From contig NZ_BMSE01000003.1 of the NCBI RefSeq assembly GCF_014648995.1, positions 186,001 to 250,000 on the forward strand: a stretch of DNA of 64,000 nucleotides. The letters are read 5' to 3'. A program made the position numbers and the translations under genes. The stretch is from Streptomyces massasporeus. GTDB taxonomy: Bacteria > Actinomycetota > Actinomycetes > Streptomycetales > Streptomycetaceae. The notes beneath the pieces are model-generated. The model was not told the origin of the DNA, ran no database searches, and was given only the letters and a program-made list of their open reading frames with translations. Below, piece after piece: positions 34,033 to 42,436 of this stretch; positions within the stretch are counted from its first letter, which is position 1, and each line of letters begins with the position of its first letter.

Positions 34033-34070
34033 GCCGTCAGTAAAACATGTGTACGGTCCTGACCTCCTCT

Positions 34071-34095
34071 CCGCTGTCCGGATGCTGGACAGCGG
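34071..34095 (-). terminator. terminator hairpin after the HAD gene
   Basis: Perfect nine-base stem CCGCTGTCC / GGACAGCGG with a seven-base loop, 20 bases past the stop of the HAD-phosphatase gene. It also insulates the metN leader. Confidence 0.7.
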
Positions 34096-34114
34096 TGGAC
34101 GGAGTCGCGGCCTG

Positions 34115-34765
34115 TCAGCGGCGCGGGGAGATCTCCACGCCCTGCTCGGTGACCAGTGCGGACAGGGCCGACAGGTTCTCGACGATCAGATCGGCGTGCA
34201 GTTCGTGGGCCTGGTGGGTTGTGGTCAACGCCACGGTGGTCATGCCGGCGGCGTGACCGGCCGCGAGGCCCGCCGGGGCGTCCTCGAACACGACGCAGTG
34301 CGCGGGGTCGACGCCGAGCGCGCGGGCGGCGAGCAGGTAGGGCTCGGGGTCGGGCTTGCCGCGCGTGATGTCGTCGGCGGCGACGAGGGTCTTGGGCAGG
34401 ATGCCGACGGCGTCGAGCCGGGCCTCGGCCAGCCGCCGGGTGGCGGAGGTGACCACGGCCCAGCGCTCGGCGGGCAGCACGTCGAGGAAGGCCCGGGTTC
34501 CCGGCAGCAGGTGCACCCCGTCGTTCGGTACGTCGTCCACCTCCAGGTCCTCGATCCGCGCGACGGCCTGGGGCACGAGCTCGGCGGGCAGCAGGTCGGC
34601 GGCTATCTCGGCGGCCGGCCGGCCGTGCAGCTCGACCCGCGCGAACCGATCGGCCGTGATCCCGTACTCCCCGGCCCACCGCGTCCAGCAGCGGTCCACC
34701 GAGGCGAGGGAGGAGACGAGGGTTCCGTCGTTGTCGAAGAGCAGGGCCTGGGCATGGATCGTCAT
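34115..34765 (-). CDS. HAD-superfamily hydrolase (beta-phosphoglucomutase/GPP-like)
   Basis: 216-residue phosphatase. Motif I is LLFDNDGTLVSS (the first Asp is the nucleophile, but the third position is Asn-Asp rather than the common DLDGT), motif II VVTSATRR, motif III lysine in DDITRGKPDPEPYLLAA and motif IV VVFEDAPAGLAAGHAAGM. The cap lies after motif I, as in subclass I sugar phosphatases. Likely a sugar-phosphate phosphatase; the substrate is unknown. Confidence 0.88.
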   Translation of the reverse strand: MTIHAQALLFDNDGTLVSSLASVDRCWTRWAGEYGITADRFARVELHGRPAAEIAADLLPAELVPQAVARIEDLEVDDVPNDGVHLLPGTRAFLDVLPAERWAVVTSATRRLAEARLDAVGILPKTLVAADDITRGKPDPEPYLLAARALGVDPAHCVVFEDAPAGLAAGHAAGMTTVALTTTHQAHELHADLIVENLSALSALVTEQGVEISPRR

Positions 34766-34834
34766 GCGCTCGACCCTACGGTGCAGGCCAGGGCCGGAAG
34801 CATCGGGCCTTTTCGGCCGTAATAAGGTCGCAGC

Positions 34835-35194
34835 ATGCTTGATGCCCTGACGCTGGTGACCGGCGTCGCCGCGCTGCTGCTCGCCGCTTGGTGCGGCTGG
34901 GCTGCCTACCGCGACCAGCCGACGAAGGACTGGCACTTCATCGGGATGGCCGTGGTCACGCTGCTGTCGCTGATCCAGCTGGTGGTGGGGATCGTGCTGC
35001 TCGCGCAGGGCGAGAAGCCGGACCAGGGCACGACGATCTTCGTGGCGTATCTGCTGGGGGCGTTCGCGTGCGTCCCGGCCGCCGGGTTCATGTCGCTGGC
35101 CGAGCGGAGCCGCTGGGGTTCGGTGACGGTCGCCGCCGGCGGTGTCGTGCTGGCGGTGCTGGAGGTGCGTCTCTATGACATCTGGGGAGGCTGA
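34835..35194 (+). CDS. four-helix membrane protein
   Basis: 119-residue protein made almost entirely of four hydrophobic segments, starting TLVTGVAALLLAAWCGWAAY, with short charged loops (RDQPTKDWHFIG). Divergent from the HAD gene and one base before the next gene, so an operon of two membrane proteins. No family recognised. Confidence 0.8.
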   Translation: MLDALTLVTGVAALLLAAWCGWAAYRDQPTKDWHFIGMAVVTLLSLIQLVVGIVLLAQGEKPDQGTTIFVAYLLGAFACVPAAGFMSLAERSRWGSVTVAAGGVVLAVLEVRLYDIWGG

Positions 35195-35195
35195 G

Positions 35196-35603
35196 GTGAG
35201 CCGGCGTCGGCTGATCAGCGGTCCGGGCACGCTGCTGGTGTGGCTGTACGGCGTGATGGTCGTGGGGGCGGTGTCGCGGTCCGCGTATCAGATCGCGACG
35301 GAATTCGACCGGGCACCGCTCGCGTACTCGCTGTCGGCGGTCGCCGGTGTCGTGTACGGGTTCATCACGTACACGCTGGTGCGGGGTGGGGAGACGGCAC
35401 GGAGGGTCGCCCTGGCGTGCTGTGTCGCCGAGTTGGTGGGGGTGCTGACGGTGGGGACCTGGACCCTGGTCGAGCCGTCGGCCTTCCCGGACGCGACCGT
35501 GTGGTCGGACTTCGGGATGGGGTATCTCTTCATTCCCGTGATCTTGCCGGTGTCCGCCATTTACTGGCTGCGGAAGGGTGCGCCCAAGGAGGATGCCGCC
35601 TGA
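35196..35603 (+). CDS. membrane protein, second of a pair
   Basis: 135-residue protein with four hydrophobic segments (for example LVWLYGVMVVGAVSRSAY and GYLFIPVILPVSAIYWL) and a charged tail. The GTG at 35196 has a strong GGGGAGG ribosome binding site inside the end of the previous gene and starts one base after its stop; an ATG at 35175 would overlap that gene and lacks such a site. Function unknown, probably a partner of the 119-residue membrane protein. Confidence 0.8.
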   Translation: MSRRRLISGPGTLLVWLYGVMVVGAVSRSAYQIATEFDRAPLAYSLSAVAGVVYGFITYTLVRGGETARRVALACCVAELVGVLTVGTWTLVEPSAFPDATVWSDFGMGYLFIPVILPVSAIYWLRKGAPKEDAA

Positions 35604-35640
35604 GGTCGGTCAGGCGGCCGCGGGCCGACGGTGGCTCGTC

Positions 35641-35660
35641 GCGCAGTTCCCCGCGCCCCT
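35641..35660. repeat. GCGCAGTTCCCC-type intergenic repeat, copy 1
   Basis: Core GCGCAGTTCCCCGCGCCCCT in the 72-base gap between two convergent genes. Same core as at 39126, 39239, 50214 and 50288. Confidence 0.85.
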
Positions 35661-35675
35661 AAAGAGGGCCGGTCG

Positions 35676-36173
35676 TCACGCCGTCGCCGCGTAGGTGCTC
35701 GCCGGCTTCTCCAGGACGATCATCGGTACGCCGTCGGCGCCCTGGGACGTGCCCACCGTCTCATAGCCGACCTTGCGGTAGAGGCGGAGGTTGCCCTCGC
35801 TGCGGTGGCCGGTGTGCAGGCGGAAGCGGGTGGCGCCGTGCTGGCCGGCGAGGGCCGATTCGGCCGCCCGGAGGAGTCGGGCGCCGATGCCGTGGCCCTG
35901 GAGGCGGGGGTGGACGCAGAGCTTGCCGATCGCGGCGGCGCCGTCCTCGGTGGCCGCGCCGCGGACCGAGCCGACGACCTCCTCGCCCAGCCGGGCCACG
36001 AAGACGCAGTCGCGGGCGACCTCTTCGCGGACCGAGTCGAGGGTTTGGACGAGCGGGTCGATGCGGTAGTTCCCGTACAGAGCCGCCTCCGGCTGGAAGC
36101 ACAGGTACTGCAGTCTGAAGATCTGCTCCGCGTCCTGCTCGGTCGCCGCAGAGATGGTCACGCTCATGCCCAT
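35676..36173 (-). CDS. GNAT acetyltransferase
   Basis: 165-residue enzyme with GKLCVHPRLQGHGIGARLLRAAE (acetyl-CoA loop QGHGIG) and HRSEGNLRLYRKVGYETVG near the C-terminus. ATG 36173 is chosen because GGGAGG precedes it at nine bases; MSVTIS two codons later is an alternative. Substrate unknown. Confidence 0.85.
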   Translation of the reverse strand: MGMSVTISAATEQDAEQIFRLQYLCFQPEAALYGNYRIDPLVQTLDSVREEVARDCVFVARLGEEVVGSVRGAATEDGAAAIGKLCVHPRLQGHGIGARLLRAAESALAGQHGATRFRLHTGHRSEGNLRLYRKVGYETVGTSQGADGVPMIVLEKPASTYAATA

Positions 36174-36230
36174 GTGCGCACGCCTCCCGCTCATCTGATC
36201 ACCTGTCGTCCCCCACTCCTATCCCCGTCC

Positions 36231-36725
36231 TCAGCGGGCCGCAACCTCCGGCGAGAGCAATCTCCGGAGACATCCCAGGCATCTGGAACGTTCTGGGCCA
36301 AGACTGCCCTGTGAGATACCCAACTCCCCTGCGATTTCCCGGTATGTCGGGTCCTCCGGCGAGAGCAGGGCCTCCATCAGCCGGGGACAGCGGCCCGGGA
36401 GGCGGCGCACGGTCTCGCGCAGGGCCCGGCCACGAGCCGCGGCGAGAGCGAGCTGTTCGGGATCACGCCCCCCGTCGTCGACCGGTTCTTCGACGTACGG
36501 CCGTTCGAGGCGGCTCGTACGGCGGGTGCGGCGCACCTCGGAGCGGACGGCACGGCGGAGCCACTGCTGGGGGTCGGCCGGTGGGCCCTCGGCATCAAGA
36601 CGTTCCAGGAGCCGGAGCCAGACCGCCTGCTCCAGGTCGCCCGGCTCGGTTCCGGTGGAATATGCCTCCGCGGAGGCCTCGGCGGTGAGCAGCGGGCGCA
36701 GGGCGGTGACCATGTCGTGCGTCAT
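36231..36725 (-). CDS. small sigma-70 family (ECF-like) sigma factor
   Basis: 164-residue protein. Residues ~20-75 (DLEQAVWLRLLERLDAEG, WLRRAVRSEVRRTRR) fit sigma region 2. Residues ~100-155 (LRETVRRLPGRCPRLMEALL, YREIAGELGISQGSLGPERSRCLGCLRRLL) fit region 4 with its helix-turn-helix. No anti-sigma gene is adjacent. The start has a weak ribosome binding site; ATG 36725 gives full length, though an ATG four codons later is possible. Target promoters unknown. Confidence 0.8.
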   Translation of the reverse strand: MTHDMVTALRPLLTAEASAEAYSTGTEPGDLEQAVWLRLLERLDAEGPPADPQQWLRRAVRSEVRRTRRTSRLERPYVEEPVDDGGRDPEQLALAAARGRALRETVRRLPGRCPRLMEALLSPEDPTYREIAGELGISQGSLGPERSRCLGCLRRLLSPEVAAR

Positions 36726-36738
36726 ATGCGGAGCGACG

Positions 36739-36772
36739 CGGCCGCCCGGGCGGCGGGTTGCCCGGGCGGCCG
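36739..36772 (-). terminator. terminator hairpin after the phosphodiesterase gene
   Basis: CGGCCGCCCGGGC / GCCCGGGCGGCCG stem with an eight-base loop, 60 bases past the stop of the glpQ-like gene and just before the sigma-factor start. Confidence 0.7.
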
Positions 36773-36832
36773 AAGCTCACTCGACCGGGGGGCGTGAGCC
36801 CGGATGTTGACGTGCGCGGATCGTGACGCCGC

Positions 36833-37993
36833 TCAACCGTTGAAGTCCTCGCGGGCGAGCAGACCCGTGTCGGGCTGGTCGGTGAAGACGCCATCGATGC
36901 CGGTCGCGAAGTACGCCTTGTACGCGCCGAAGACGTCGCCGTAGGCGTCCGCGTCCGCGCCCTTGCGGAAGTTCGCGGGCAGGAACGGGTTCTCGTTGCG
37001 CATGGTGTACGGGTGCAGGATCAGGCCCACCTTGTGCGCGTCGGAGACGAGGGTCGTCGGCCGGGTCAGGTTGCCCTGGGCGTCACGCGGGATGATCAGG
37101 TCCAGGGTCGGGCCGATGCCCTGCGCGTAGGAGGCGATCTCCCTGAGGCCGGCCGGCTTGACCAGGTCGGCGACCGTGCGCGGGTCGCCGGTCTCGACGA
37201 AGTCCCAGGGCCGGGAGTTCGCCGAGGAGAGCAGGACGACGAGCGGGTTGTCGACGAGCTTGTGCAGGCGCTGGACGCTGGTCGGCTCGAAGGACTGGAG
37301 GATGACCGGGGAGGTGCGCCGGTCCTTGCGGTGCTTGTGCAGCAGCTTGGCGACACGCTCCTCGAGCGGGAGGCCCAGCCGGCGGAAGTAGGTGGGGTGC
37401 TTGAGCTCGGGGTAGATCCACACCTGCTTGCCCCGCTTGCGGGTCTGCTCGTCCTGCCACCTGAGGACCTCTTCGAACGTGGGGATCTCCCAGCGGCCGT
37501 TGTAGAGGGTGTTGTGCGGGCGGTTGGCCGGGATGCGCTCGACCGCCCGCAGCGTCTTCAGCTCGGCGAGGGTGAAGTCCTCGGTGAACCAGCCGGTGGT
37601 GGAGACGCCGTCGAGCAGTGTGGTCTTCTTGCGGTCGGCGAACTCGGGATGGTCGGCGACGTCCGTGGTGCCGCCGATCTCCGGCTCGTGGCGGCAGACC
37701 AGGTGACCGTCCTTCGTCGGGACCAGGTCGCCCGCCTCGACGATGTCGGCGCCCAGGTCGAGGGCCAGCTGGTACGAACCGAAGGTGTGCTCCGGGCGGT
37801 AGCCGCTGGCGCCACGGTGGCCGATGATCGTCGGCTTGGGCAGGTTCCGCACTCCGCCGCCGTGCCGGGCGGCGTCGGCACGCGCGGTGCCGGCCATGCC
37901 GAGGACCGCTCCGCCGGCACCGAACACCGCCGCGCCGAGCAGGGCCCGCCGTCCGGTACCGCTCGTTTCTTCGTTCGACTCCTGCGTTCCCAT
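36833..37993 (-). CDS. glpQ: Tat-secreted glycerophosphodiester phosphodiesterase
   Basis: 386-residue exported enzyme. Twin-arginine signal GRRALLGAAVFGAGGAVLG with cleavage near ARADA. The catalytic domain starts PTIIGHRGASGYRPEHTFGSYQLALDLGADIVEAGDLVPTKDGHLVCRHEPEIGGTTDVADHPEF; HRG, the EH pair and the VEAGDLVPTKDG metal site are intact. It releases glycerol-3-phosphate from deacylated lipids outside the cell. I checked upstream for PHO boxes and saw no clear pair. Confidence 0.93.
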   Translation of the reverse strand: MGTQESNEETSGTGRRALLGAAVFGAGGAVLGMAGTARADAARHGGGVRNLPKPTIIGHRGASGYRPEHTFGSYQLALDLGADIVEAGDLVPTKDGHLVCRHEPEIGGTTDVADHPEFADRKKTTLLDGVSTTGWFTEDFTLAELKTLRAVERIPANRPHNTLYNGRWEIPTFEEVLRWQDEQTRKRGKQVWIYPELKHPTYFRRLGLPLEERVAKLLHKHRKDRRTSPVILQSFEPTSVQRLHKLVDNPLVVLLSSANSRPWDFVETGDPRTVADLVKPAGLREIASYAQGIGPTLDLIIPRDAQGNLTRPTTLVSDAHKVGLILHPYTMRNENPFLPANFRKGADADAYGDVFGAYKAYFATGIDGVFTDQPDTGLLAREDFNG

Positions 37994-38128
37994 GAGCGCC
38001 CTCCCTGGCCGTTCGGCTCGTCAGTGCGGGCCGATCGTAGGGGCGCGTACATGACGAGTGGGAGACCCCGGGCGGAACACGCGGGTGATGTCGGATGTCG
38101 TAGCGGCTGGTGAGGAGGATGAGTTGAC

Positions 38129-38185
38129 GGTCCATCGCGTCCGTTCGATTCGGTCCGGCCGTTCTGGGAACGCGTCCGATGGACC
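38129..38185. other. gap between glpQ-like and plsC-like genes with an inverted repeat
   Basis: The 386-base divergent gap 37994-38379 has no gene. GGTCCATCG (38129-38137) and CGATGGACC (38177-38185) form a nine-base inverted repeat around a 39-base centre, which could be an operator or RNA hairpin. The promoters of both flanking genes must be in this gap. Confidence 0.4.
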
Positions 38186-38379
38186 CCCGGGCGATGTGCG
38201 TCACATCATGTCGGCCGCGTTACGGACCGCCGGCGGGGCGCCACCGCAGGTAAACACGCGTCAACAGTGCGTAAGGCCTCGGTGAAGTCGCCGTGCCCGA
38301 TGTGCACGATGCCCGGGGCCACGAGTATCGTCCTCACCTGCACAGACTCATACAGAATCCCTTGACACCGGAGGGCCCG

Positions 38380-39054
38380 TTGTCCCGCTTCGCGTTCATC
38401 AAGGCAGTGCTCGGCCCGATCATGCGCCTGATGTTCCGCCCACAGGTGGAAGGTGCGGAGCACATTCCCGGCGATGGCCCGGTCATCCTGGCCGGCAACC
38501 ACCTGACGTTCATCGACTCGATGATCCTGCCGTTGGTCTGCGACCGCCAGGTCGTCTTCATCGGCAAGGACGAGTACGTGACCGGCAAGGGCCTCAAGGG
38601 CCGGCTGATGGCGTGGTTCTTCACCGGCGTCGGCATGATCCCCGTGGACCGCGACGGCGGCCGGGGTGGTGTCGCCGCGCTGATGACCGGGCGTCGGGTG
38701 CTGGAGGAAGGCCGGATGTTCGGCATCTACCCGGAGGGGACGCGGTCGCCCGACGGGCGCCTGTACCGGGGGCGGACGGGGATCGCCCGGCTGACCCTGA
38801 TGACGGGTGCGCCTGTGGTGCCGTTCGCGATGATCGGCACGGACAAGCTTCAGCCGGGTGGGGCGGGGTTGCCGCGGCCCGGGAAGGTCACCGTGCGGTT
38901 CGGTGAGGCGATGGAGTTCTCCCGGTACGAGGGGATGGACCGGGACCGGTATGTGCTGCGGGCCGTGACCGACTCGGTGATGACCGAGGTCATGCAGTTG
39001 TCCGGGCAGGAGTATGTGGACATGTATGCGAGCAAGGCGAAGGAAGCGGCGTAG
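38380..39054 (+). CDS. 1-acylglycerol-3-phosphate O-acyltransferase (PlsC-like)
   Basis: 224-residue membrane-associated acyltransferase. Motif I is GNHLTFIDSMILP (HX4D), motif II GVGMIPVDRDGGRGGVAAL, motif III FGIYPEGTRSPDGRLYRGRTG and motif IV APVVPFAMIG. It makes phosphatidic acid from lysophosphatidate. The TTG at 38380 is chosen: GGAGGG lies just before it and family similarity starts with SRFAFIKAVLGPIMRLMFRP; an ATG at 38293 would add 29 residues without similarity. Confidence 0.9.
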   Translation: MSRFAFIKAVLGPIMRLMFRPQVEGAEHIPGDGPVILAGNHLTFIDSMILPLVCDRQVVFIGKDEYVTGKGLKGRLMAWFFTGVGMIPVDRDGGRGGVAALMTGRRVLEEGRMFGIYPEGTRSPDGRLYRGRTGIARLTLMTGAPVVPFAMIGTDKLQPGGAGLPRPGKVTVRFGEAMEFSRYEGMDRDRYVLRAVTDSVMTEVMQLSGQEYVDMYASKAKEAA

Positions 39055-39097
39055 GGCTTTTCGGGGCGCCGGTGGGATCGGGTTGCCGGGGAGCATG

Positions 39098-39168
39098 GGC
39101 GGTTGCGGGTGAGTGGGGGCTTGTCGCGCAGTTCCCCGCGCCCCTGAAGGCGTGACCCTCGAGGGCGT
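39098..39168. repeat. 71-bp repeat unit A (contains GCGCAGTTCCCC core)
   Basis: Nearly identical to unit B, from GCGGGTGAGTGGGGGC through the core at 39126-39145 to GAAGGCGTGACC. It lies in the convergent gap between the PlsC-like and MFS genes. Confidence 0.85.
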
Positions 39169-39210
39169 GGCCGTGTGGAACCCCGTGCATGTGTGGGCGT
39201 GCCTGTCTCG

Positions 39211-39280
39211 GGCGGCTGCGGGTGAGTGGGGGCTTGTCGCGCAGTTCCCCGCGCCCCTGAAGGCGTGACCTCAAGGGCGT
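39211..39280. repeat. 70-bp repeat unit B (contains GCGCAGTTCCCC core)
   Basis: Second copy of unit A, core at 39239-39258, in the same orientation with only a few differences. Directly before the MFS stop codon. Confidence 0.85.
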
Positions 39281-39291
39281 AGGCCGCTCAC

Positions 39292-40827
39292 CTACGAGTG
39301 TTTCGTCGCGCCGCCCTCCAGCCTCTGGCCCCTCAGCAGGAACCACGCCGCCACCGCCGCTGCCAACAGGACTGCCGCGCCCACGCCCGACGCGAGGGCG
39401 AGGCCGTCGACGAAGGATGTGCGGGCCGCGTCCAGCATGGTCGCGGCGCTGTCGGCGGGCATCCGGGCGGCCGCCTCGACGGCACCGCCCAGTGACTCGT
39501 GGGCCGCGGCCGGTGTGCCCGCGGGGCCGGTGAAGTCGCGGTAGACGCCGGTCACGATCGAGCCGAGCGCGGCGATACCGAGCGCGGCACCGAGTTCGTA
39601 CGCCGTCTCGGACACGGCGGAGGCCGACCCCGCCTGCTCCTTGGGCACGCTGGAGAGGATCACGTCCGCCGTCACGGTGAACGAGAAGCCGGCGCCCACC
39701 CCGACCACCAGCAGTGCGGCCCCGAGCAGCGGATAGCCCGTGGACTGGTCGAGCACCGTGAGCGCGGCCAGAGCGAGGCCTATCGCCGCGAGGCCGCCGG
39801 AGACGACGGACCGCACCGAGAAGCGCCGGGCCACGCGCCCCGCGATCAGTCCGGCCACCACCGCGCCGATCGCCGCGGGGAGTTCGGCCAGCCCGGCCTC
39901 GAACGGGCGCCTGCCCTGGACGAGTTGCAGGTACTGGGACAGGAAGAACACCAGCCCGGACAAGCCGAGGATGGTCAGCAGGTCGGCCAGGACCGCCCCG
40001 CTGAAACCGCGGTTGCGGAACAGCCGCATGTCGAGCAGCGGCGTCGGCAGCCTGAGCTGGCGGCGGACGAACCCGTACAGGGCTGCCGCGCCCAGCAGAC
40101 CGGCGGCCAGGGCACTCCACGCGAAGCCGTGGGTGGCGACCTCCTTGATCGCGTACACGACGCCGATCATGCCGACCAGCGACAGCACGACGCTGGCCAG
40201 GTCCCAGGGGCCCGGGTTCGCGGTGCGCGACTCGGGCAGCAGCTTGATCCCGACGAGGACCAGGACGACCATCACGGGCAGGTTGATCAGGAAAACCGAG
40301 CCCCACCAGAAGTGCTCCAGCAGGAACCCGCCGACGATCGGACCGACGGCCGTACCGGCGGAGGCGGTGGCGCCCCAGATGCCGACGGCGAGACTGCGCT
40401 CGCGCGGGTCGTGGAAGAGGTTGCGGATCAGGGCGAGCGTGGCCGGCATCAGGGTCGCGCCGGCGACGCCGAGCAGCGCCCGGGCGACGATCATCATCTC
40501 GGGTGTCGTGGCGTAGGCGTTGAACACGGATACCGCGCCGAACGCCGTCGCACCGATCAGCAGGATCCGCTTGCGGCCGATCCGGTCGCCGAGGCTGCCC
40601 ATGGAGACGAGCAGACCGGCGATGACGAACGAGTAGACGTCGCCGATCCACAGCAGCTGGGTGCCGGAGGGCTTCAGGTCCTCGCTGATGTAGGGGGTCG
40701 CGAGGCCGAGAACGGTCGCGTCGACGGCCACCAGCAGCACGGCGAGCACGAGAACGCCGAGCGCGAGCCAGCGGCCCGGGCGCTTCACGGCCTCCGTCGT
40801 CATCGTCGGCTGCAGGGTGCTGGTCAT
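39292..40827 (-). CDS. MFS drug/proton antiporter, DHA2 (14-helix) type
   Basis: 511-residue transporter with about 14 membrane helices. VAVDATVLGLATPYIS (motif D1), MGSLGDRIGRKRILLIG (motif A) and LGVAGATLMPATLALIRNLF / GTAVGPIVGGFLLEHFWW (motif C) identify the DHA2 family. It overlaps the TetR gene by 4 bases (ATGA) and has a GGAGAGAGGA ribosome binding site. Likely exports a toxic compound or an own metabolite under TetR control. Confidence 0.93.
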   Translation of the reverse strand: MTSTLQPTMTTEAVKRPGRWLALGVLVLAVLLVAVDATVLGLATPYISEDLKPSGTQLLWIGDVYSFVIAGLLVSMGSLGDRIGRKRILLIGATAFGAVSVFNAYATTPEMMIVARALLGVAGATLMPATLALIRNLFHDPRERSLAVGIWGATASAGTAVGPIVGGFLLEHFWWGSVFLINLPVMVVLVLVGIKLLPESRTANPGPWDLASVVLSLVGMIGVVYAIKEVATHGFAWSALAAGLLGAAALYGFVRRQLRLPTPLLDMRLFRNRGFSGAVLADLLTILGLSGLVFFLSQYLQLVQGRRPFEAGLAELPAAIGAVVAGLIAGRVARRFSVRSVVSGGLAAIGLALAALTVLDQSTGYPLLGAALLVVGVGAGFSFTVTADVILSSVPKEQAGSASAVSETAYELGAALGIAALGSIVTGVYRDFTGPAGTPAAAHESLGGAVEAAARMPADSAATMLDAARTSFVDGLALASGVGAAVLLAAAVAAWFLLRGQRLEGGATKHS

Positions 40828-41375
40828 GATTCCTCTCTCCTGAGTGCGCCGCCGAGCAGCAGCTCGACGATCATGTGCTGGAAGTCCTTGGGGGCGCCCT
40901 TGCCGCTGTGCACCATCCAGGCGCCGGAGGCCAGCAGGCCGTACAGCGCCTCGGTGAGCCAGGCGGGCGTGAGGTCGATGCGGAACTCGCCGCCGAGCTG
41001 GCCGCGCCGGAACAGGGCGGAGATCCGGTCGTCTATCAGGGTCCAGCCCGCGTTCAGCTCCTCGCCCTCGAAGAGCTGGTTCTCGGAGTAGAGGAACGCG
41101 AGCAGCCCGGCGGCAGGCTCGATGGCTGCGACCAGTCGGCGCACGGCCTCGCTCGCCGTGCCCTCGTCGAGCCGGGCGGCGTCCAGCGCGGCCTCGCACT
41201 CCGCGATGCCCAGCGACTCCAGCGCGCGGACGAGGGCGTCCCGTCCGGCGAAGTGGCGGTGCAGCGTGGCCCGGCTGATTCCGGCGGCCTTGGCCACCTC
41301 GTCCATGGTCGCGGTGGATTTACGGGTCAGCAGGGCCGCGGCGGCGCGCAGCACATGTTCGGGATCGACAGCCAT
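40824..41375 (-). CDS. TetR-family repressor of the adjacent MFS gene
   Basis: 183-residue regulator. The N-terminal helix-turn-helix, MDEVAKAAGISRATLHRHFAGRDALVRAL, is canonical; the C-terminal ligand domain is helical and divergent. ATG 41375 is chosen over an upstream one because a -10-like TATGCT lies seven bases before it and the operator lies further up. It is first in an operon with the MFS exporter, so it should repress both until a ligand binds. Confidence 0.92.
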   Translation of the reverse strand: MAVDPEHVLRAAAALLTRKSTATMDEVAKAAGISRATLHRHFAGRDALVRALESLGIAECEAALDAARLDEGTASEAVRRLVAAIEPAAGLLAFLYSENQLFEGEELNAGWTLIDDRISALFRRGQLGGEFRIDLTPAWLTEALYGLLASGAWMVHSGKGAPKDFQHMIVELLLGGALRREES

Positions 41376-41393
41376 GAGACAAGCATAGTCCAT

Positions 41394-41413
41394 ATGAGAC
41401 ACTAATGTCTCAT
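41394..41413 (-). promoter_or_regulatory. TetR operator palindrome
   Basis: ATGAGACACTAATGTCTCAT: two perfect eight-base arms around CTAA, overlapping the predicted -35 and spacer of the tetR-MFS promoter. A classic autorepressor site. Confidence 0.75.
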
Positions 41414-41464
41414 CAGGGGTATGCGTGACTCACGACTGTCGTGCTGGCGCGCGGGACGGGGTGA

Positions 41465-42436
41465 TCAGTGCCAGGGCAGCTGCCCGCGCCGCTCCCAGTA
41501 CGCGGGAGGCTCCTCCACCAGCGTGGCGAGGCGGCTCAGCTGGTCGTCGTCGAGGTCGATCACGGCCGCGTGCAGGTTCGAGGCGAGCTGGTTGGTGGTG
41601 GCGGCGCCCGAGAGGACGACACCGGCCCAGGGCTGCCGGAGGATCACGGCCAGGGCGACGGCGTCGCAGCCCAGCCCCGTCGCCTCGGCGATCTCCTTGA
41701 CGACGTCCGGGGCGTGCGGCCCGGCGAGCCGGCCGTTGGCCATGCCCTCCTTGACGATCACGGTGAGCCCGGCGTCGTGCGCCTCGGCGAGGGCGGGGGC
41801 GGCGGAGGTCTCCAGCGCGTTGTACGTGGACTGCACGGTACGGAAGAGGGATTCGCCGTCGACCGTCACGGCGAGGGCGGCGCGGATCGCGTCCGCCTGG
41901 GCGGGGCCGCTGGTGGAGAAGCCGACGGTGAGGCCCTGTGCGGCGGCTTCCGCGAGCCTCGCGTGCAGTTCCTTGTCGGTCAGGGCCGGGCTGTCCGGGG
42001 TCACCGAGTGGATCTGGTAGAGGTCGAGCCGGTCGCCGAGCAGGGCGTCGCTCTCCGCGCGCTGCCGTTCGTAGGTGGCGAGGGTGTGGTCCTTGACCTC
42101 GTGCTTCTCGGCGTCGGTGGACCAGTCGGCGGTGTAGGTGTAGCCCCACTTGCTGCCCACGACGATGTCGTCGAGGCCGGGCCTGTCCTTGAGCCAGTCG
42201 GCGAGGAACTCCTCGGAGCGGCCGTAGGAGCGGGCGGCGTCGAAGTAGCGGACGCCCTGGGCGTAGGCGGCGTCGAGGAGTTCGTGGGTGCGGGTGCGCA
42301 GCGTCTCCACGCTGCGGTCTTCTCCGAGGTCTTCGTCCCGGCCGAGGTTGATATAGCCGGGGCGCCCCACGGCGGCGAGACCAAGGCCGATGTGACAGGT
42401 GGGGGTTGTGGCGTTCGCGAGACGGGCGAAGGGCAT
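41465..42436 (-). CDS. aldo/keto reductase
   Basis: 323-residue TIM-barrel oxidoreductase. GVRYFDAARSYGRSEEFLADWL carries the catalytic Asp and Tyr, VVGSKWGY the Lys, and DLYQIHSV the His, giving the complete tetrad. Late segments (GAATTNQLASNL) bind NADPH. The substrate is not predictable. Its stop lies beyond the TetR promoter; convergent organisation is absent and it seems an independent unit. Confidence 0.9.
   Translation of the reverse strand: MPFARLANATTPTCHIGLGLAAVGRPGYINLGRDEDLGEDRSVETLRTRTHELLDAAYAQGVRYFDAARSYGRSEEFLADWLKDRPGLDDIVVGSKWGYTYTADWSTDAEKHEVKDHTLATYERQRAESDALLGDRLDLYQIHSVTPDSPALTDKELHARLAEAAAQGLTVGFSTSGPAQADAIRAALAVTVDGESLFRTVQSTYNALETSAAPALAEAHDAGLTVIVKEGMANGRLAGPHAPDVVKEIAEATGLGCDAVALAVILRQPWAGVVLSGAATTNQLASNLHAAVIDLDDDQLSRLATLVEEPPAYWERRGQLPWH

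Noticed and set aside
33741..34060. SAM-type riboswitch before metN
   Set aside because: No conserved SAM-I or SAM-IV core could be seen; a leader peptide fits better.
39292..42436. Small antibiotic biosynthetic or resistance cluster
   Set aside because: TetR, MFS and an aldo/keto reductase alone, with no synthase or tailoring genes, are better read as an ordinary regulated exporter next to an independent reductase.
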